A stretch of DNA of 64,000 nt from Mesorhizobium mediterraneum. Lineage in GTDB: Bacteria > Pseudomonadota > Alphaproteobacteria > Rhizobiales > Rhizobiaceae. Within the stretch, counting starts at the first letter, position 1; the number at the start of each line of letters is the position of its first letter. The stretch covers positions 1 through 64,000 of the forward strand of contig NZ_NPKI01000007.1 in the NCBI RefSeq assembly GCF_002284565.1, read 5' to 3'. Shown in pieces: positions 9,901-18,538 of this stretch. Made by a program: the position numbers and the translations under genes. The notes beneath the pieces are model-generated. The model saw only the letters and a program-made list of their open reading frames with translations. It was not told the DNA's origin and ran no database searches.

Positions 9901-9982
9901 TGTCACGAAGCGAGGACGGGACGACGATGAGGGGCGTCATGCAGGTGTTCTTGCTAACCTCCTCAGGAATGAGCGGCTCTGA
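6974..9982 (+). CDS. DUF1156 DNA methyltransferase of the predicted anti-phage system
   Basis: A 1002-residue protein starting at the ATG that overlaps the DUF3780 stop. An S-adenosylmethionine-binding motif (DTFSGGGSIPFEAARMGCDV) begins near residue 235, and the catalytic DPPYADAVHYHE (DPPY of N6-adenine or N4-cytosine methyltransferases) lies near 619. The long insert between them is typical of DUF1156 proteins. It probably marks host DNA as self, while the helicase and ATPase act on unmodified DNA. No separate nuclease domain is visible; the PLD domain of the next protein is the only nuclease-like candidate in the cassette. Confidence 0.9.
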   Translation: MTVTTLDRREIKVRTLADAPALIERLWPAQKLSAEAKKERKAGSGQTLTALGSYWKGRKPLVLVRACILGSLLPATDNPEADLRIFERLMAMDDLAFGIRDNRTSVPQLATLALKQGVLKDQFVCKDGSAILAEQSAAASELLQDHQFSERLRTAIWNPKITAKERIHIKAMLLSAVPYEERVSRSLRPEELGREDYADIWREVNEHLGTSANSHAELVEQLGIMRFGRKPKIADTFSGGGSIPFEAARMGCDVHASDLNPIACMLTWGALNIIGASAAGHAEMKATQAALSSRVDREITMLAIEHDEVGNRAKAFLYCLETRCPSSGWMVPLLPSRIISKTRSVVVHLVPDRENRRYEIEVVDGVSTAQMKAAETGTLVDGYLVHSVDGELHRTSIKSIRGDHRAPDGSSKNQLRQWEKADFIPRGDDIFQERLYCIQWIIAKTVGKQRYETFFSSVNDSDLLREKKVQSIVRENLAKWQEAGWAPDMPILDGRETEGPIRTMGWTYWHHFFNPRQLHMLSCFRRFADPDAPHEALLLAKLADRMARNTRWDASGEKSQTVFDTQGLKTFFNYSCRAFPYLRDLAEDLPNRHALTGHATIETHPADDVREVADIFITDPPYADAVHYHEITEFFISWLRRNPPSPFDQWTWDSRRPLAIKGEGEDFRREMVAAYGAMANHMPDNGLQVVMFTHQSGSVWADLAQIFWGAGLQVQAAWYIATETTSELRKGGYVQGTVILVLRKRRGSVSGYEDEIVQDVRAEVAHQIDTLVGLNQSLKGNGRVENLFEDADLQMAGYAAALRVLTGYTKIDGRDMTVEAVRQRRKGEVGVVDRMIEYAVSVANEHMVPDGISARLWQQLKGPERFYLKMVGLEAGGHSKLDNYQNFQRAFRVSDYNPFMGNVRPNSARLKRAIEFGPRAGFDIPDFGDGAIRAVLFGVDALVREVEPEIVLAQLQDIMPDYFRRRQDMIEVAEYFVTKRGRDDDEGRHAGVLANLLRNERL

Positions 9983-9987
9983 CATCC

Positions 9988-12780
9988 ATGGAGGAAAACC
10001 CTTTCCGTTCCAGCTGCACCCAGTTTGCTGATGGCGGCGGTCTATCGCGCTTCTCTTCTCGGCACGGCCGCCTTTCTCGCACGTACCTCGCCGACCGGCT
10101 TAGAGGTGCGCGGACATACGACCGCATCGCGGGTTATTTCCGGTCATCTATCTTCGAGATAGTTGGCGAGGAAATTGAGGCTATCGAAAAGGTTCGTATT
10201 GTCGCAAATGCGGATCTCGATGCCGAGGATGTTGAGGCGGCTCAGAAGGTTCGCGACGCCAAACTGTTCCAACGCTTCACCGACGACGACATCGTCGTGG
10301 ATGCGACAGTGCATCGCGGGCGCTATGCCAAGCTATACGAACTTCTGAGCGCCGGCAAAGTTGAGATACGAGTTGTGCCCAGGACGGTCGCCCCTTTCCT
10401 CCATGGCAAGGCTGGCGTCGTCAGAGGTGATAGCGGGGCCGTCGCTTTCATAGGATCAATCAATGAGACGCGGGCCGCGTGGGAACACAATTACGAGCTC
10501 GTTTGGGAAGACTCCTCGCCGGAAGGCGTCGAATGGGTGCAGGCCGAGTTCGATGAGTTGTGGGCGCAGGGAAAGCCGTTGCCCGAGGCGATCATTCGTG
10601 AGGTTGGCCGACTTGCGGAACGACGCGAGGTCGAAATCGTAGAATTTGCCACGAACCCAGCATTAGTGGCGCCCGCAGCTCTGGTCGAATCCCCGATCTA
10701 TCGCGACGGCGAATCCCTTCAGCCTTGGCAACGCGCTTTCGTCTCTCAGTTCCTCGCGCATAGAGACACATATGAAAAGGTGCGGGCGCTGTTGGCCGAC
10801 GAGGTCGGTGTGGGAAAAACGTTGTCGCTCGCGGTTTCCGCCCTGATCTCGGTGCTGCTTGGCGACGGTCCTGTCTTGATCCTTGTTCCTTCCACGCTCA
10901 CGGAGCAGTGGCAAATCGAGCTGCTCGATCGCCTCGGAATGCCGGTCGCCCGATGGCACAGCACCAAAAAGTGTTGGATCGACCCAGCCGGCCGTACGAT
11001 CAAGGGCGCAGGAGCGTCGGATGTAGCCCGCTGCCCGTATGCCATTGGGATTGTCTCAACAGGCCTCATCGTCCACGGGATGGACCGCCATGGCAGCCCG
11101 AAAGCAGGATCGGAGGCGGAGCACCTCCTTCGGCGGAAGTTCGGCATGGTCATTCTGGATGAGGCCCACAAGGCACGTGGGTCCGAGCCCATTGGATCTA
11201 CCGCTAGGACGCCGAACAATCTGCTAACGTTCATTGAGCGCATAGCGACGCGGACACGGCATTTATTGCTCTCTACTGCCACACCGATCCAGACGAGCGA
11301 GAAGGATCTTTGGGACCTGCTCGAAGCACTTAACCAAGGCGCGGAGTTCGTTCTAGGGACATCGTTCTCCCATTGGCGGCGTCCCGACGTGGTTCTTCCC
11401 TACCTCAAAGGCGACAGGCAGGTCGCCGACCTTCGAGAGGGATGGCAGCTCCTCACAAATCCGCTGCCGCCGGTTGCGGATGATGATCTCATCGCGGACA
11501 TCCGCGATGCGCTCGAAATGAAGCCGGGTGAGTGGGCGACAACGAAATTCGCGTCCGACATCTCTAATCCCGTGGTCACAGCGAAGGCAGACATGGAACT
11601 CACGGGGTTGCGGGAGGGGCTCGGTTATTTCCAGCGCGATAATCCGCTTCTGCGACATGTTGTTCTCCGGAAGCGGCGCGACCTTGAAAAGTTGGGGCTG
11701 TTGCCAAGCCTTCCCGTCGAAATTCACCCAAACCGGGACGTCCCGCCGCCAGACCATCTGTTCAGGGAACTCAGCCTATTCACGTCCGATGCGTTTGACA
11801 CCGCGTACCAGGCCGTGAACGCTTTCACAAAGGCCTATGCGAAACGCGACAAGCCGGCTGGCTTCATGAAGACTCTACTATTGCAACGTCTCTGTTCGAG
11901 CCAAGCCGCGGGAATCGCGACGGCCCTTGCCCTGATGGGCGAGGGCGAACTTGATGACGATGTTCAGGAGGAAATGGAGGGTGAAGCGTTTGACGCATTA
12001 GCGGATGAGCGGCGACACCTGCGCACGATGATTGAGGCGCTCCAAGGCAGCGACGACCCCAAGCTGCGAGCTGTTCAATATTTCCTGGACGAGTACCGGT
12101 CAGCCTCTCGTTCATGGCGCGAGATGGGATCGATTATTTTCAGCCAATACTACGATACATCGGCGTGGATCGCGGAATCGCTGAGCAGGGCTTATCCTGA
12201 GCAGGTTATTGCCCTCTATGCAGGTTCGGGAAAGTCCCGCCTTTTAGTCGACGGCAATGCGACTTCGATCGGCCGCGCGCAAATCAAGAAGCTTGTCGCG
12301 AACCGAGATATCAAACTCGTGGTCGCAACAGACGCTGCGAGCGAGGGACTGAATCTCCAGACATTGGGCACGCTCATAAACGTCGACTTGCCGTGGAATC
12401 CATCCCGCCTCGAGCAGCGTATTGGACGCATCAAGCGCTTTGGTCAGACACGTACACGGGTCGACATGGCAAACCTAAGTTACGCGGGCACCATCGACGA
12501 GAAGGTGTACCGCGTGCTTTCGGAGCGAATGAAGGTATCTAGCGACATTCTAGGTACTCTGCCGGAGACGATCGACGCCGATTGGATCGAGGACATCGAG
12601 ACGCTGGAAAAACGACTTCGCGACTACACCGTGCCGCGCAAGCGCTTCGACCCGTTCGAATCCAAGTATGCGGCTGGTCTCAACAAGGACGATCAGCGCT
12701 GGGATGAAGCGAGCGCGGTGTTTGCGCGCAGCGACATCGAACGGATCCTCTCGACCGGCTGGCCCACCAAACGTGGATAG
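9988..12780 (+). CDS. SNF2-type helicase with N-terminal phospholipase-D domain
   Basis: A 930-residue fusion. The N-terminal 230 residues form a PLD-like domain with a single HGKAG...GSINETRAAW (HKD) motif near residue 139. A superfamily 2 helicase follows: Walker A DEVGVGKT near 271, LDEAHKARG near 390, STATP near 430, and a C-terminal lobe with DAASEGLNLQ and QRIGRIKRFGQ. PLD domains in defence proteins can cut DNA, so this is the likely effector and translocase of the cassette. It starts 6 bases after the methyltransferase stop. It resembles DISARM helicase and PLD components combined in one chain, but the DrmB (DUF1998) protein is absent, so it is not a classical DISARM. Confidence 0.9.
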   Translation: MEENPFRSSCTQFADGGGLSRFSSRHGRLSRTYLADRLRGARTYDRIAGYFRSSIFEIVGEEIEAIEKVRIVANADLDAEDVEAAQKVRDAKLFQRFTDDDIVVDATVHRGRYAKLYELLSAGKVEIRVVPRTVAPFLHGKAGVVRGDSGAVAFIGSINETRAAWEHNYELVWEDSSPEGVEWVQAEFDELWAQGKPLPEAIIREVGRLAERREVEIVEFATNPALVAPAALVESPIYRDGESLQPWQRAFVSQFLAHRDTYEKVRALLADEVGVGKTLSLAVSALISVLLGDGPVLILVPSTLTEQWQIELLDRLGMPVARWHSTKKCWIDPAGRTIKGAGASDVARCPYAIGIVSTGLIVHGMDRHGSPKAGSEAEHLLRRKFGMVILDEAHKARGSEPIGSTARTPNNLLTFIERIATRTRHLLLSTATPIQTSEKDLWDLLEALNQGAEFVLGTSFSHWRRPDVVLPYLKGDRQVADLREGWQLLTNPLPPVADDDLIADIRDALEMKPGEWATTKFASDISNPVVTAKADMELTGLREGLGYFQRDNPLLRHVVLRKRRDLEKLGLLPSLPVEIHPNRDVPPPDHLFRELSLFTSDAFDTAYQAVNAFTKAYAKRDKPAGFMKTLLLQRLCSSQAAGIATALALMGEGELDDDVQEEMEGEAFDALADERRHLRTMIEALQGSDDPKLRAVQYFLDEYRSASRSWREMGSIIFSQYYDTSAWIAESLSRAYPEQVIALYAGSGKSRLLVDGNATSIGRAQIKKLVANRDIKLVVATDAASEGLNLQTLGTLINVDLPWNPSRLEQRIGRIKRFGQTRTRVDMANLSYAGTIDEKVYRVLSERMKVSSDILGTLPETIDADWIEDIETLEKRLRDYTVPRKRFDPFESKYAAGLNKDDQRWDEASAVFARSDIERILSTGWPTKRG

Positions 12781-13083
12781 TCGTGAGATGATCGGTTAGT
12801 CGAGGCGCCGAAGACGTCTTGTTGCCGAGCCTCGCGCGCCTGAGACAGCTGCTTGACCGGCTTGCGCGAGAATGCCGTTGGAGGCAATCAAACTGAGCGT
12901 ATGTCAGACGATCCGTTCGCCAATCCGCTAGTCGACCGCAAGCCGGCGGACTCTACGAACATTTTGTAAACGGCGGGCTGCACGAAGTTGGGCAGGCAGG
13001 GGGCGTTTTGCGCTCGGCAAAGAGACGGTCTGGTATTGCTTCGAGCATCGCGAAGACCGGGAACTCTCATCGGCTTGTCTTTC
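12781..13083. other. Intergenic region after the defence cassette
   Basis: About 300 bases between the convergent helicase and ligase genes. A 22-codon reading frame from 12901 and a 107-codon minus-strand frame that runs into the ligase gene have no recognisable features. I see no strong terminator hairpin. It may be residue from the insertion of the cassette. Confidence 0.35.
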
Positions 13084-14040
13084 TTACAGAAACTCGTCAA
13101 CCGACCGGTCTTCGCGAATTCCCTTGAATGACGGATGCCGGAGCTGATGATCCTCGGTCCAGCCGCGATACTCGACGTCGACCACAATCTCCGGCCGCGT
13201 CCACACCGCACCCTTCACCTTCAAACCGGGAATTGGAGGCTTATCCATTCGAATGGCATTGAGCCGGCGCTTTACTTCCGGCCCAGTTCGCGCATTGAAG
13301 CCGGTGCCAACGCCGCCGGCGAAGACCAGATTTCCTTCCTCGACATTCGCCAGAAGTACGCTTCCCAGCCCGCCATAACTGTTGCCGGGCTCGTAGCCGA
13401 TGACGATGAACTCATCACTCAGCACGCATTTTGTCTTCACCCATTCCTGGCGCCGGCCGGATCGATATGGACTGATGCGCAGCTTGGAGACGATGCCCTC
13501 GAAACCGAACTGGCAGACTTTTGCGAGAATGTCGCTGTCGCCGCTGATTTCGTCGCTCAAAACGATGCCGTTTGGCGGCGCCTCACCTAGCAGATCAGCT
13601 AGCGCTTCACGCCGATCGACGAGTGGCAAATCGCAAAGATCCTCCCCGTTGACCTTGAGCAGGTCGAAGACGGCAAGCATGATGTCCTGACGTCTCCCGC
13701 CGCGGCCAAGCGCCCGCTGAAGACTAGAAAAGTGCGACAAGCCCTTGTCGTCGGCGACGAACGCCTCACCGTCTATTATCGCGTCCGTGGCGTCGAGTTC
13801 GGCCACCGCCGAGACGATGGTTGGAAACCTGACGGTCCAGTCGTGGAGGTTGCGGGTAAGGATTTTGACCTTGCCTCTATCGAGATAGACGCCGATCCGA
13901 TAGCCGTCCCATTTGATCTCATGCAGCCAGTTAGGGCCTTGCGGGACGCGATCAACCAGGGTCGGCAGTAGCGGCGGGATCACTCCGGCCGGCACGCTCG
14001 GCCGGTCACGGGCGCTGGTAGCTCGACGCGCCCATTTCAT
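13084..14040 (-). CDS. ATP-dependent DNA ligase, LigD ligase-domain type
   Basis: A 318-residue stand-alone ligase. Motif I EIKWDGYR has the nucleotidylated lysine near residue 43. GEAFVADD (motif III region), FEGIVSK (motif IV) and EWVKTKC (motif V) follow, then an OB-fold with GGVGTGF and ending near HPSFKGIREDR. It matches the ligase domain of bacterial LigD, but the polymerase and phosphoesterase domains are absent and no ku gene is near. It probably seals nicks in double-stranded DNA, perhaps in plasmid establishment or repair. Confidence 0.9.
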   Translation of the reverse strand: MKWARRATSARDRPSVPAGVIPPLLPTLVDRVPQGPNWLHEIKWDGYRIGVYLDRGKVKILTRNLHDWTVRFPTIVSAVAELDATDAIIDGEAFVADDKGLSHFSSLQRALGRGGRRQDIMLAVFDLLKVNGEDLCDLPLVDRREALADLLGEAPPNGIVLSDEISGDSDILAKVCQFGFEGIVSKLRISPYRSGRRQEWVKTKCVLSDEFIVIGYEPGNSYGGLGSVLLANVEEGNLVFAGGVGTGFNARTGPEVKRRLNAIRMDKPPIPGLKVKGAVWTRPEIVVDVEYRGWTEDHQLRHPSFKGIREDRSVDEFL

Positions 14041-14235
14041 AAAGCCTTCCGATCCCGTGATCTGGTGGTCTTGGACTGCGCTTTCCCCCTCTCGATCTTG
14101 ACGATCTGTGGCGAGTTTCCGGGGATGGTTCCGGGATGGCCGAAAAGCGAGAAGATCACGCGGCCGTTTCCCATACCATCAACCCATCGACCTTAATGGT
14201 AAGACGATCGCTCGGTTCGATTTTGGGAGGCGGCA

Positions 14236-14415
14236 TCAGTGTATCGAGCAAGTAATACCGGCAAACATCGAGCCGGTGCGGTTGAACAAGCGAATTGCCC
14301 CCAATGTCTCACGATCATCCATGGTGTCGCCCCAGCAGTTAGCGATCGACTGGACTTCCCAGCCGTTGCCGTGCTTCGTCCTGGCAACGGCAAGCTCGCG
14401 CCGGACGGGCGTCAT
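14236..14415 (-). CDS. Possible small protein (59 residues)
   Basis: A minus-strand frame with protein-like composition (HGNGWEVQSIANCWGDTMDD) that is not covered by any larger gene. No good ribosome-binding site is visible. A second frame starting 28 bases upstream could be its damaged 5' extension. It may be a gene remnant next to the ligase gene. Confidence 0.35.
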   Translation of the reverse strand: MTPVRRELAVARTKHGNGWEVQSIANCWGDTMDDRETLGAIRLFNRTGSMFAGITCSIH

Positions 14416-14550
14416 CGAGGCAAATGACCGCGGTCTCGCTCATGTCGAGAGAATATTACAGCGGTCAAATTTGTTCCAGCACCTTGAACGCAATAGGCAG
14501 TGGCCGGAGTCTCCTCTCTCAGAATGACGGAGAGGGGGTGTCGCCGGCTT

Positions 14551-14853
14551 TCAGTGATGAGTTCTCGTATTCTCCGACCAGTGCGTCGCCGGCGAGCCGG
14601 GATCCAGATACCGGCCGATCGATCGTAGATAGGCAACGATTTCCAGCATGAGGAAATCGCGATCGCCGTAAGTCTCCTCGATCTTCTTTACCTTCGGCAT
14701 GACAACTTCCTGTTCTGCCGGCGACAGGTCGACGTCCCCGAGCACATATCCGTGATGGCCGATGGCGCAGATGTCGCAGCCTGCCTTGATGATCGCATCA
14801 ACAAACGCCGGAACCTCGCTCGCCTTCATGAGCCGCTTGTTACTTGCCGCCAT
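14551..14853 (-). CDS. Hypothetical protein downstream of XRE regulator
   Basis: A 100-residue acidic protein starting at ATG 14853 (MAASNKRLMKASEV), which overlaps the end of the XRE gene by 14 bases, so they are coupled. Mostly helical, with no known motif. The upstream extension to 14934 in this frame lies within the XRE gene and looks non-coding. Function unknown. Confidence 0.6.
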   Translation of the reverse strand: MAASNKRLMKASEVPAFVDAIIKAGCDICAIGHHGYVLGDVDLSPAEQEVVMPKVKKIEETYGDRDFLMLEIVAYLRSIGRYLDPGSPATHWSENTRTHH

Positions 14854-15400
14854 GAACGTCACTCCCGTTTGCACCATGAACAGCAGAAGTGAATAAGGGC
14901 GCGGCTGGCGCCGCGCCGTCATAGCCGTTGCCACCTTCGTCAGTCTCCTTTGTCTTCAGGTGGTGAAGAAAGCTCAGAATGGCTTGAAGCGTGAGCCCGT
15001 CGAAATTCGCCAGCTTTTCAACGATCGCCATACGAGTTTCCGCTTCGGCCTGGTCTGCACCCCAAAGATGCGGTGCGACAGGGTACAGGATCTCCACCGG
15101 TGAAATGCTCAGCACTTCGCAGATGTGAAGGAGCCGGCCGACAGTCAGCCGCGAAACCGCGTTTTCGTAGCTATTATAAACCTGGTCGCTGAGCCCGAGC
15201 ATCGGCGCCAGCTTCGATCGCGGGATTTTCCGTCGGTCGCGAGCGTTGCGAAGGCTGGTGCTGATCTTTTTTTCGATTTCTGCGCTTAATTCCAGTTCGC
15301 CGAAGCTGGTCTTCCGATAGACCGGCTTGTCAATTTGCGGATCGTCGATCTGCTGTAAACCGAGGTGAGAAATCCATTCTTCGAAAGAAGGTCCTGCCAT
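14840..15400 (-). CDS. XRE-family regulator, paralogue of the gene at 41034
   Basis: A helix-turn-helix repressor-like protein of about 186 residues; ATG at 15400 is chosen although TTG at 15412 is possible. The HTH lies near residues 62-85 (RSKLAPMLGLSDQVYNSYEN). The flanks PQIDKPVYRK and LHICEVLSISPVEILYPVAPHLWG are shared in pattern with the regulator at 41034-41528, so the two are duplicated regulators with different recognition helices. It may regulate its own operon with the gene at 14551. Confidence 0.8.
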   Translation of the reverse strand: MAGPSFEEWISHLGLQQIDDPQIDKPVYRKTSFGELELSAEIEKKISTSLRNARDRRKIPRSKLAPMLGLSDQVYNSYENAVSRLTVGRLLHICEVLSISPVEILYPVAPHLWGADQAEAETRMAIVEKLANFDGLTLQAILSFLHHLKTKETDEGGNGYDGAAPAAPLFTSAVHGANGSDVHGGK

Positions 15401-15412
15401 TGCTCCTGCCAA

Positions 15413-15827
15413 GAGTGACGTTGATCTTCGGAGTTCGTTCGAATCAATGTAACCGAATTGGTAGACTGGATGCTCCTAGAAATCTCGTGATCGTGGCAGA
15501 ATTTATGGGCGCGTCGCTTCGCGAAACCGCTCTATGCCTTCGGCACGGAGCCTTGCCTACAGCCAGTCTCCGCCCATCCGGGTGACGATCGGACGCGCGG
15601 CCGCTACGCGGCAAGAACGCCGTCATCAGTACACCAAATTGGGATATCGCCCGTTTACAGAACGGCCCGAAATCAGCATAGTGCGCCGGCTCGGGCAATA
15701 CGAGTTGGTGATGGTAAGTCGCTAGCCCTTCTTGCCACTCACCGCGGGAGCCGTCCTGGCGCTAGCCAGTGACGGCTCCTTTCATTTGCGAGTGACGGCC
15801 GCGATCGCGGCCGACTTTGTCGCCTCA
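15413..15827. other. Intergenic region upstream of leader B
   Basis: About 415 bases. A 63-codon plus-strand frame at 15534-15725 has no recognisable domain and no clear ribosome-binding site. Nothing else supportable is seen, apart from the promoter of the XRE gene presumably at the left edge. Confidence 0.35.
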
Positions 15828-16108
15828 GAGAGGGAAAGAGGGCTCTGCCCTCTCTCCCTCGCAAGGAAAAAAACGGTCTCCCCGTCCTTCCTCCGCGCGA
15901 CCAAGTCCGCGCTCCGTGCAGGATCGACGCGGATCCGCTTAGGCGGATCATGCGTCGCCCCTTCGGCTTCGCCTCGGGCGGGCGAACCCCCTCCGTTTTT
16001 TCCCTTGCCTCCCTCTCTCCCGCTGCTCCGCGCGAGCTCGGGAGCAGGAGCGGGGCTCCTGCCCCTTCGGGCACGAGACCGCTTCGCGGAGAAGGAAAGG
16101 GCTAGACC
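15828..16108 (+). promoter_or_regulatory. Structured GC-rich leader, copy B
   Basis: A 280-base leader ending at the start codon of the DUF3846-like gene. Complementary arms at 15861-15876 and 15993-16008 pair at 15 of 16 positions around a 116-base internal segment. That segment has a small hairpin and the shared string CCCCTTCGGCTTCGCCTCGG. After the second arm come hairpins around GAGCAGGAGCGGGGCTCCTG and the shared CCGCTTCGCGG. The leader at 29024-29313 is nearly superimposable, with the same 116-base inner length. Confidence 0.65.
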
Positions 16109-16558
16109 ATGAAACAGACTGCTTACTTACTGGACCCCGAAACCACGATCTTTCGGGCCGTCGAGCTTCCGGCCGGAATCAGCTTCAAACCCATCTATGA
16201 CCTGATCGGGTGCCGCTTGATCGAGGTCGTGCGCTTTGATGAACGGCATTCCCTGTTCGCTGACGAGGAAGGCTTGCACGACGGCTTAACCGCCTTCACC
16301 ATCTTTGAAGGATACCCGCAGCCGCTGGCCGGCAGACTCGTTCTCGTCGGCGGTGACGGAAGCGAACCCTACCACTCTCCCCTGATAAGCCTTGAAGACG
16401 CTTCGGCGCATTTCAAGTGCTGCCGTCCGGTACTGGACCCGGTGTTTGCGACCCACGACGAGATGACGGCGGGAGGGCTGATCATCTCCGGCGCATTGAT
16501 GGGCTTGCAGGTCAGGATTGACCGCCTTGCCCCGACCTTTGTTGAAGGAGAGGCATGA
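16109..16558 (+). CDS. DUF3846-like plasmid protein
   Basis: A 149-residue protein that starts like DUF3846 proteins (YLLDPETTIFRAVELP followed by IYDLIGCRLIEVVRF). The family is common on plasmids and phages and has no known activity. It is the first gene of a run of coupled genes to 17813 and follows leader copy B. The next gene overlaps its end by four bases (ATGATG). Confidence 0.6.
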   Translation: MKQTAYLLDPETTIFRAVELPAGISFKPIYDLIGCRLIEVVRFDERHSLFADEEGLHDGLTAFTIFEGYPQPLAGRLVLVGGDGSEPYHSPLISLEDASAHFKCCRPVLDPVFATHDEMTAGGLIISGALMGLQVRIDRLAPTFVEGEA

Positions 16559-17556
16559 TGAAAATCGCTATCGTGGAAAACCGAAGCCTCGCCATCGTGA
16601 CAGGAACCTTCACCGCAAATATTGCAGCGAAGGACATCGAACACCAGTTCGACGCACTGACCCACTTTCCAGACCGGCGCGCGAACGCCGAGCTTGACGA
16701 GCTGGCCCACCGACTGAACGAGTTTGCGGGCTACGTCGCGGAGCTGTGGGAGAAGGCGAGCGCACCGAACCCGGAGCCGGAGATCGAGGCTTTCACCCGC
16801 CGCCACGTCGAGTTGACGCGGCGCTATTGGGCGGCGGAAGGCCGCTGCATGAACTGGTTTATCACTGGACCAGCCCGCTTTCCCGTTGCCCGCAACGAAA
16901 AGCGGATGAAGATTTCCGATGCCCGGCACGCCGATCTTGCCGCGCATTCAGCAGCGGCCCGGAAAGCGGTGAAGCGGAAAGCCTTTCCCCACGGCGCAGA
17001 TGACGAGCCGATCCGCTCGGGCGATCCATCAGCGTTGCAACGGATTATGGCGAAGATCGAGGACCTGGCCTTGTCGATCGACAAAATGAAGGCCGCGAAC
17101 TCCATTATCAGGCGCATGGAAAAAGACGGCGCCGACGACGCAGACATGGTTGCGGCGATCGTCGCCCGGACCGGCCTTTCGGCAGAAGTGGCGGCACGCG
17201 GCGTCGTGCTGGCCGACTGGCAATGGAAACGCGGATTCGACACGGCGGGCAACCGTGCAGAAATCCGCCGCCTGCAAGGGCGGTTGAAATCTCTGGCTCG
17301 GATGCATGAGCGCGGAACGCAAAGCCAAGAGGTCGAGACACAGGCCGGAGCCGTCGAGATCAAGGAGAATGCGAACATGGCGCGCATTCAGATGATCTTT
17401 CCCGGCAAGCCCGACGAGGCGACGCGGCGGGCGCTCAAGGCCAATGGCTTCCGCTGGTCGCCGTCGCAAGGCGCGTGGCAGCGGCACTTGAACGAGGCGG
17501 GGAGATGGGCCGCCGAACGGGTGATGAAGGCGATCAGCGCCGAAGGTGCCGCATGA
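16555..17556 (+). CDS. Hypothetical plasmid protein, 333 residues
   Basis: A mostly helical protein. The N-terminal half carries a conserved-looking RRYWAAEGRCMNWFITGPARFP segment region near residues 88-110. The C-terminal 60 residues (MIFPGKPDEATRRALKANG then FRWSPSQGAWQR) resemble small domains at the ends of large polyvalent plasmid and phage proteins. I do not recognise the family. It overlaps both neighbours by a few bases, indicating translational coupling with the DUF3846-like gene. Confidence 0.7.
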   Translation: MMKIAIVENRSLAIVTGTFTANIAAKDIEHQFDALTHFPDRRANAELDELAHRLNEFAGYVAELWEKASAPNPEPEIEAFTRRHVELTRRYWAAEGRCMNWFITGPARFPVARNEKRMKISDARHADLAAHSAAARKAVKRKAFPHGADDEPIRSGDPSALQRIMAKIEDLALSIDKMKAANSIIRRMEKDGADDADMVAAIVARTGLSAEVAARGVVLADWQWKRGFDTAGNRAEIRRLQGRLKSLARMHERGTQSQEVETQAGAVEIKENANMARIQMIFPGKPDEATRRALKANGFRWSPSQGAWQRHLNEAGRWAAERVMKAISAEGAA

Positions 17557-17813
17557 GTGCGGCCCCTTTCGGGCGTCCTGCCCGCCGCCATGTCACCGTG
17601 TTCGACACACCGTCGAATCTCGGCGGCAGCTTCACCGTCTCGATTGTCGAGACGCTGGCCGAAAACGCGGTGAAGGTACGTGTCTGGTATGGGCGCGCCA
17701 CCGCCCAAGGCTGGGAGGCGTGGAAGGATTGGGACGGCTACACGTTCCAGACCGAGCGGGACGCACTCAGCAATGAACGGACAATGCCGCTCTTTCGGGC
17801 GGATCGATTCTGA
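17553..17813 (+). CDS. Hypothetical small beta-rich protein
   Basis: An 86-residue protein starting at the ATG overlapping the previous stop (ATGA). The core VTVFDTPSNLGGSFTVSIVE and VKVRVWYGRATAQGWEAW suggests a small beta-sheet domain. Function unknown; last gene of the leader-B operon. Confidence 0.65.
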   Translation: MSAAPFGRPARRHVTVFDTPSNLGGSFTVSIVETLAENAVKVRVWYGRATAQGWEAWKDWDGYTFQTERDALSNERTMPLFRADRF

Positions 17814-17898
17814 TAGGAATGGTGGCGCTCGCGCGCCACCATTCTTGCTTTTCTTACGTGAATTACGTATTGTAGGTACTTCAAAAGGAAGTACGGCG

Positions 17899-18150
17899 AT
17901 GAAGCAATTCACATTCTCGGACATGAATCGCGTGTCAGGCGAAATCCTCGAAACGGCATTGATCGAGCCGGTGGCCCTGACCAAGCGCGGCAAGGAAAAG
18001 CTCGTCATCCTGTCCGCTGCTCAGTACCACCAGCTCGTCGGCCAGCCGCATTCGGTCGCCTATACGCTCGAGGACGCACCGGATGAAGTCCACAATGAAC
18101 TCATGACTGGACTGGATGCAATAATTTCCGGCGACAAGCCCGATGCTTAA
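17899..18150 (+). CDS. Phd/YefM-like antitoxin
   Basis: An 83-residue protein with the antitoxin pattern FTFSDMNRVSGEILETALIEPVALTKRGKEKLVIL. This is a beta-hairpin DNA-binding N-terminus; the C-terminal tail should bind the toxin. The start at 17899 follows an AAGGAAG ribosome-binding site. A GC inverted repeat and a TTACGTG/ATTACGT pair lie just upstream and may be the operator. It overlaps the next gene by 8 bases, the usual antitoxin-toxin arrangement, and would serve plasmid maintenance. Confidence 0.75.
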   Translation: MKQFTFSDMNRVSGEILETALIEPVALTKRGKEKLVILSAAQYHQLVGQPHSVAYTLEDAPDEVHNELMTGLDAIISGDKPDA

Positions 18151-18538
18151 AGCCGGCGATCTGCTCCGATATTATTACCTATGGGCGCGGGAAGCAGACG
18201 CCGGCGAGGAATCCGGACGCAAGGCGAGGCCGGTTTGCATCGTTGTCCGGACGCCAGCAACGCCCGCAGCCTTGTTTCTTTTTCCGCTAACTTCGCAAAA
18301 ACCCGACCGGTCGCGCCCGCATCTAGCCATCAGCGAAATCGAATGCCGCCGCGGCGGCCTCGACTATCCGTCATGGCTGATCCTGGACGAATATAACCGG
18401 GTGCAGGTCGATGAAGCCTATGATCTGGTGACGACGACGCCGATCGGCGCGTTCAGTCCCGCATTTGTCCGCAAGATTGCTGGCGTGATCAAAGAGACGG
18501 CGGCGCAGCGTCGATTGCGCGGCATCGTTCGCAAATAG
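18143..18538 (+). CDS. Probable PemK/MazF-like toxin
   Basis: A 131-residue basic protein overlapping the antitoxin gene. The N-terminal LKAGDLLRYYYLWARE followed by RKARPVCIVVR resembles the start of PemK/MazF-like endoribonucleases, where an Arg-Pro pair precedes a core strand. The gene order and size fit a type II toxin. The family assignment is by pattern only. Confidence 0.65.
   Translation: MLKAGDLLRYYYLWAREADAGEESGRKARPVCIVVRTPATPAALFLFPLTSQKPDRSRPHLAISEIECRRGGLDYPSWLILDEYNRVQVDEAYDLVTTTPIGAFSPAFVRKIAGVIKETAAQRRLRGIVRK

Noticed and set aside
3042..12780. Classical DISARM or BREX system
   Set aside because: There is no DUF1998 (DrmB), PglZ or BrxL-like protein. The DUF499/DUF3780/DUF1156 set defines another type.
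15534..15725. 63-codon plus-strand frame
   Set aside because: Basic and protein-like in part, but without a start signal or recognised family, and it ends before the leader.
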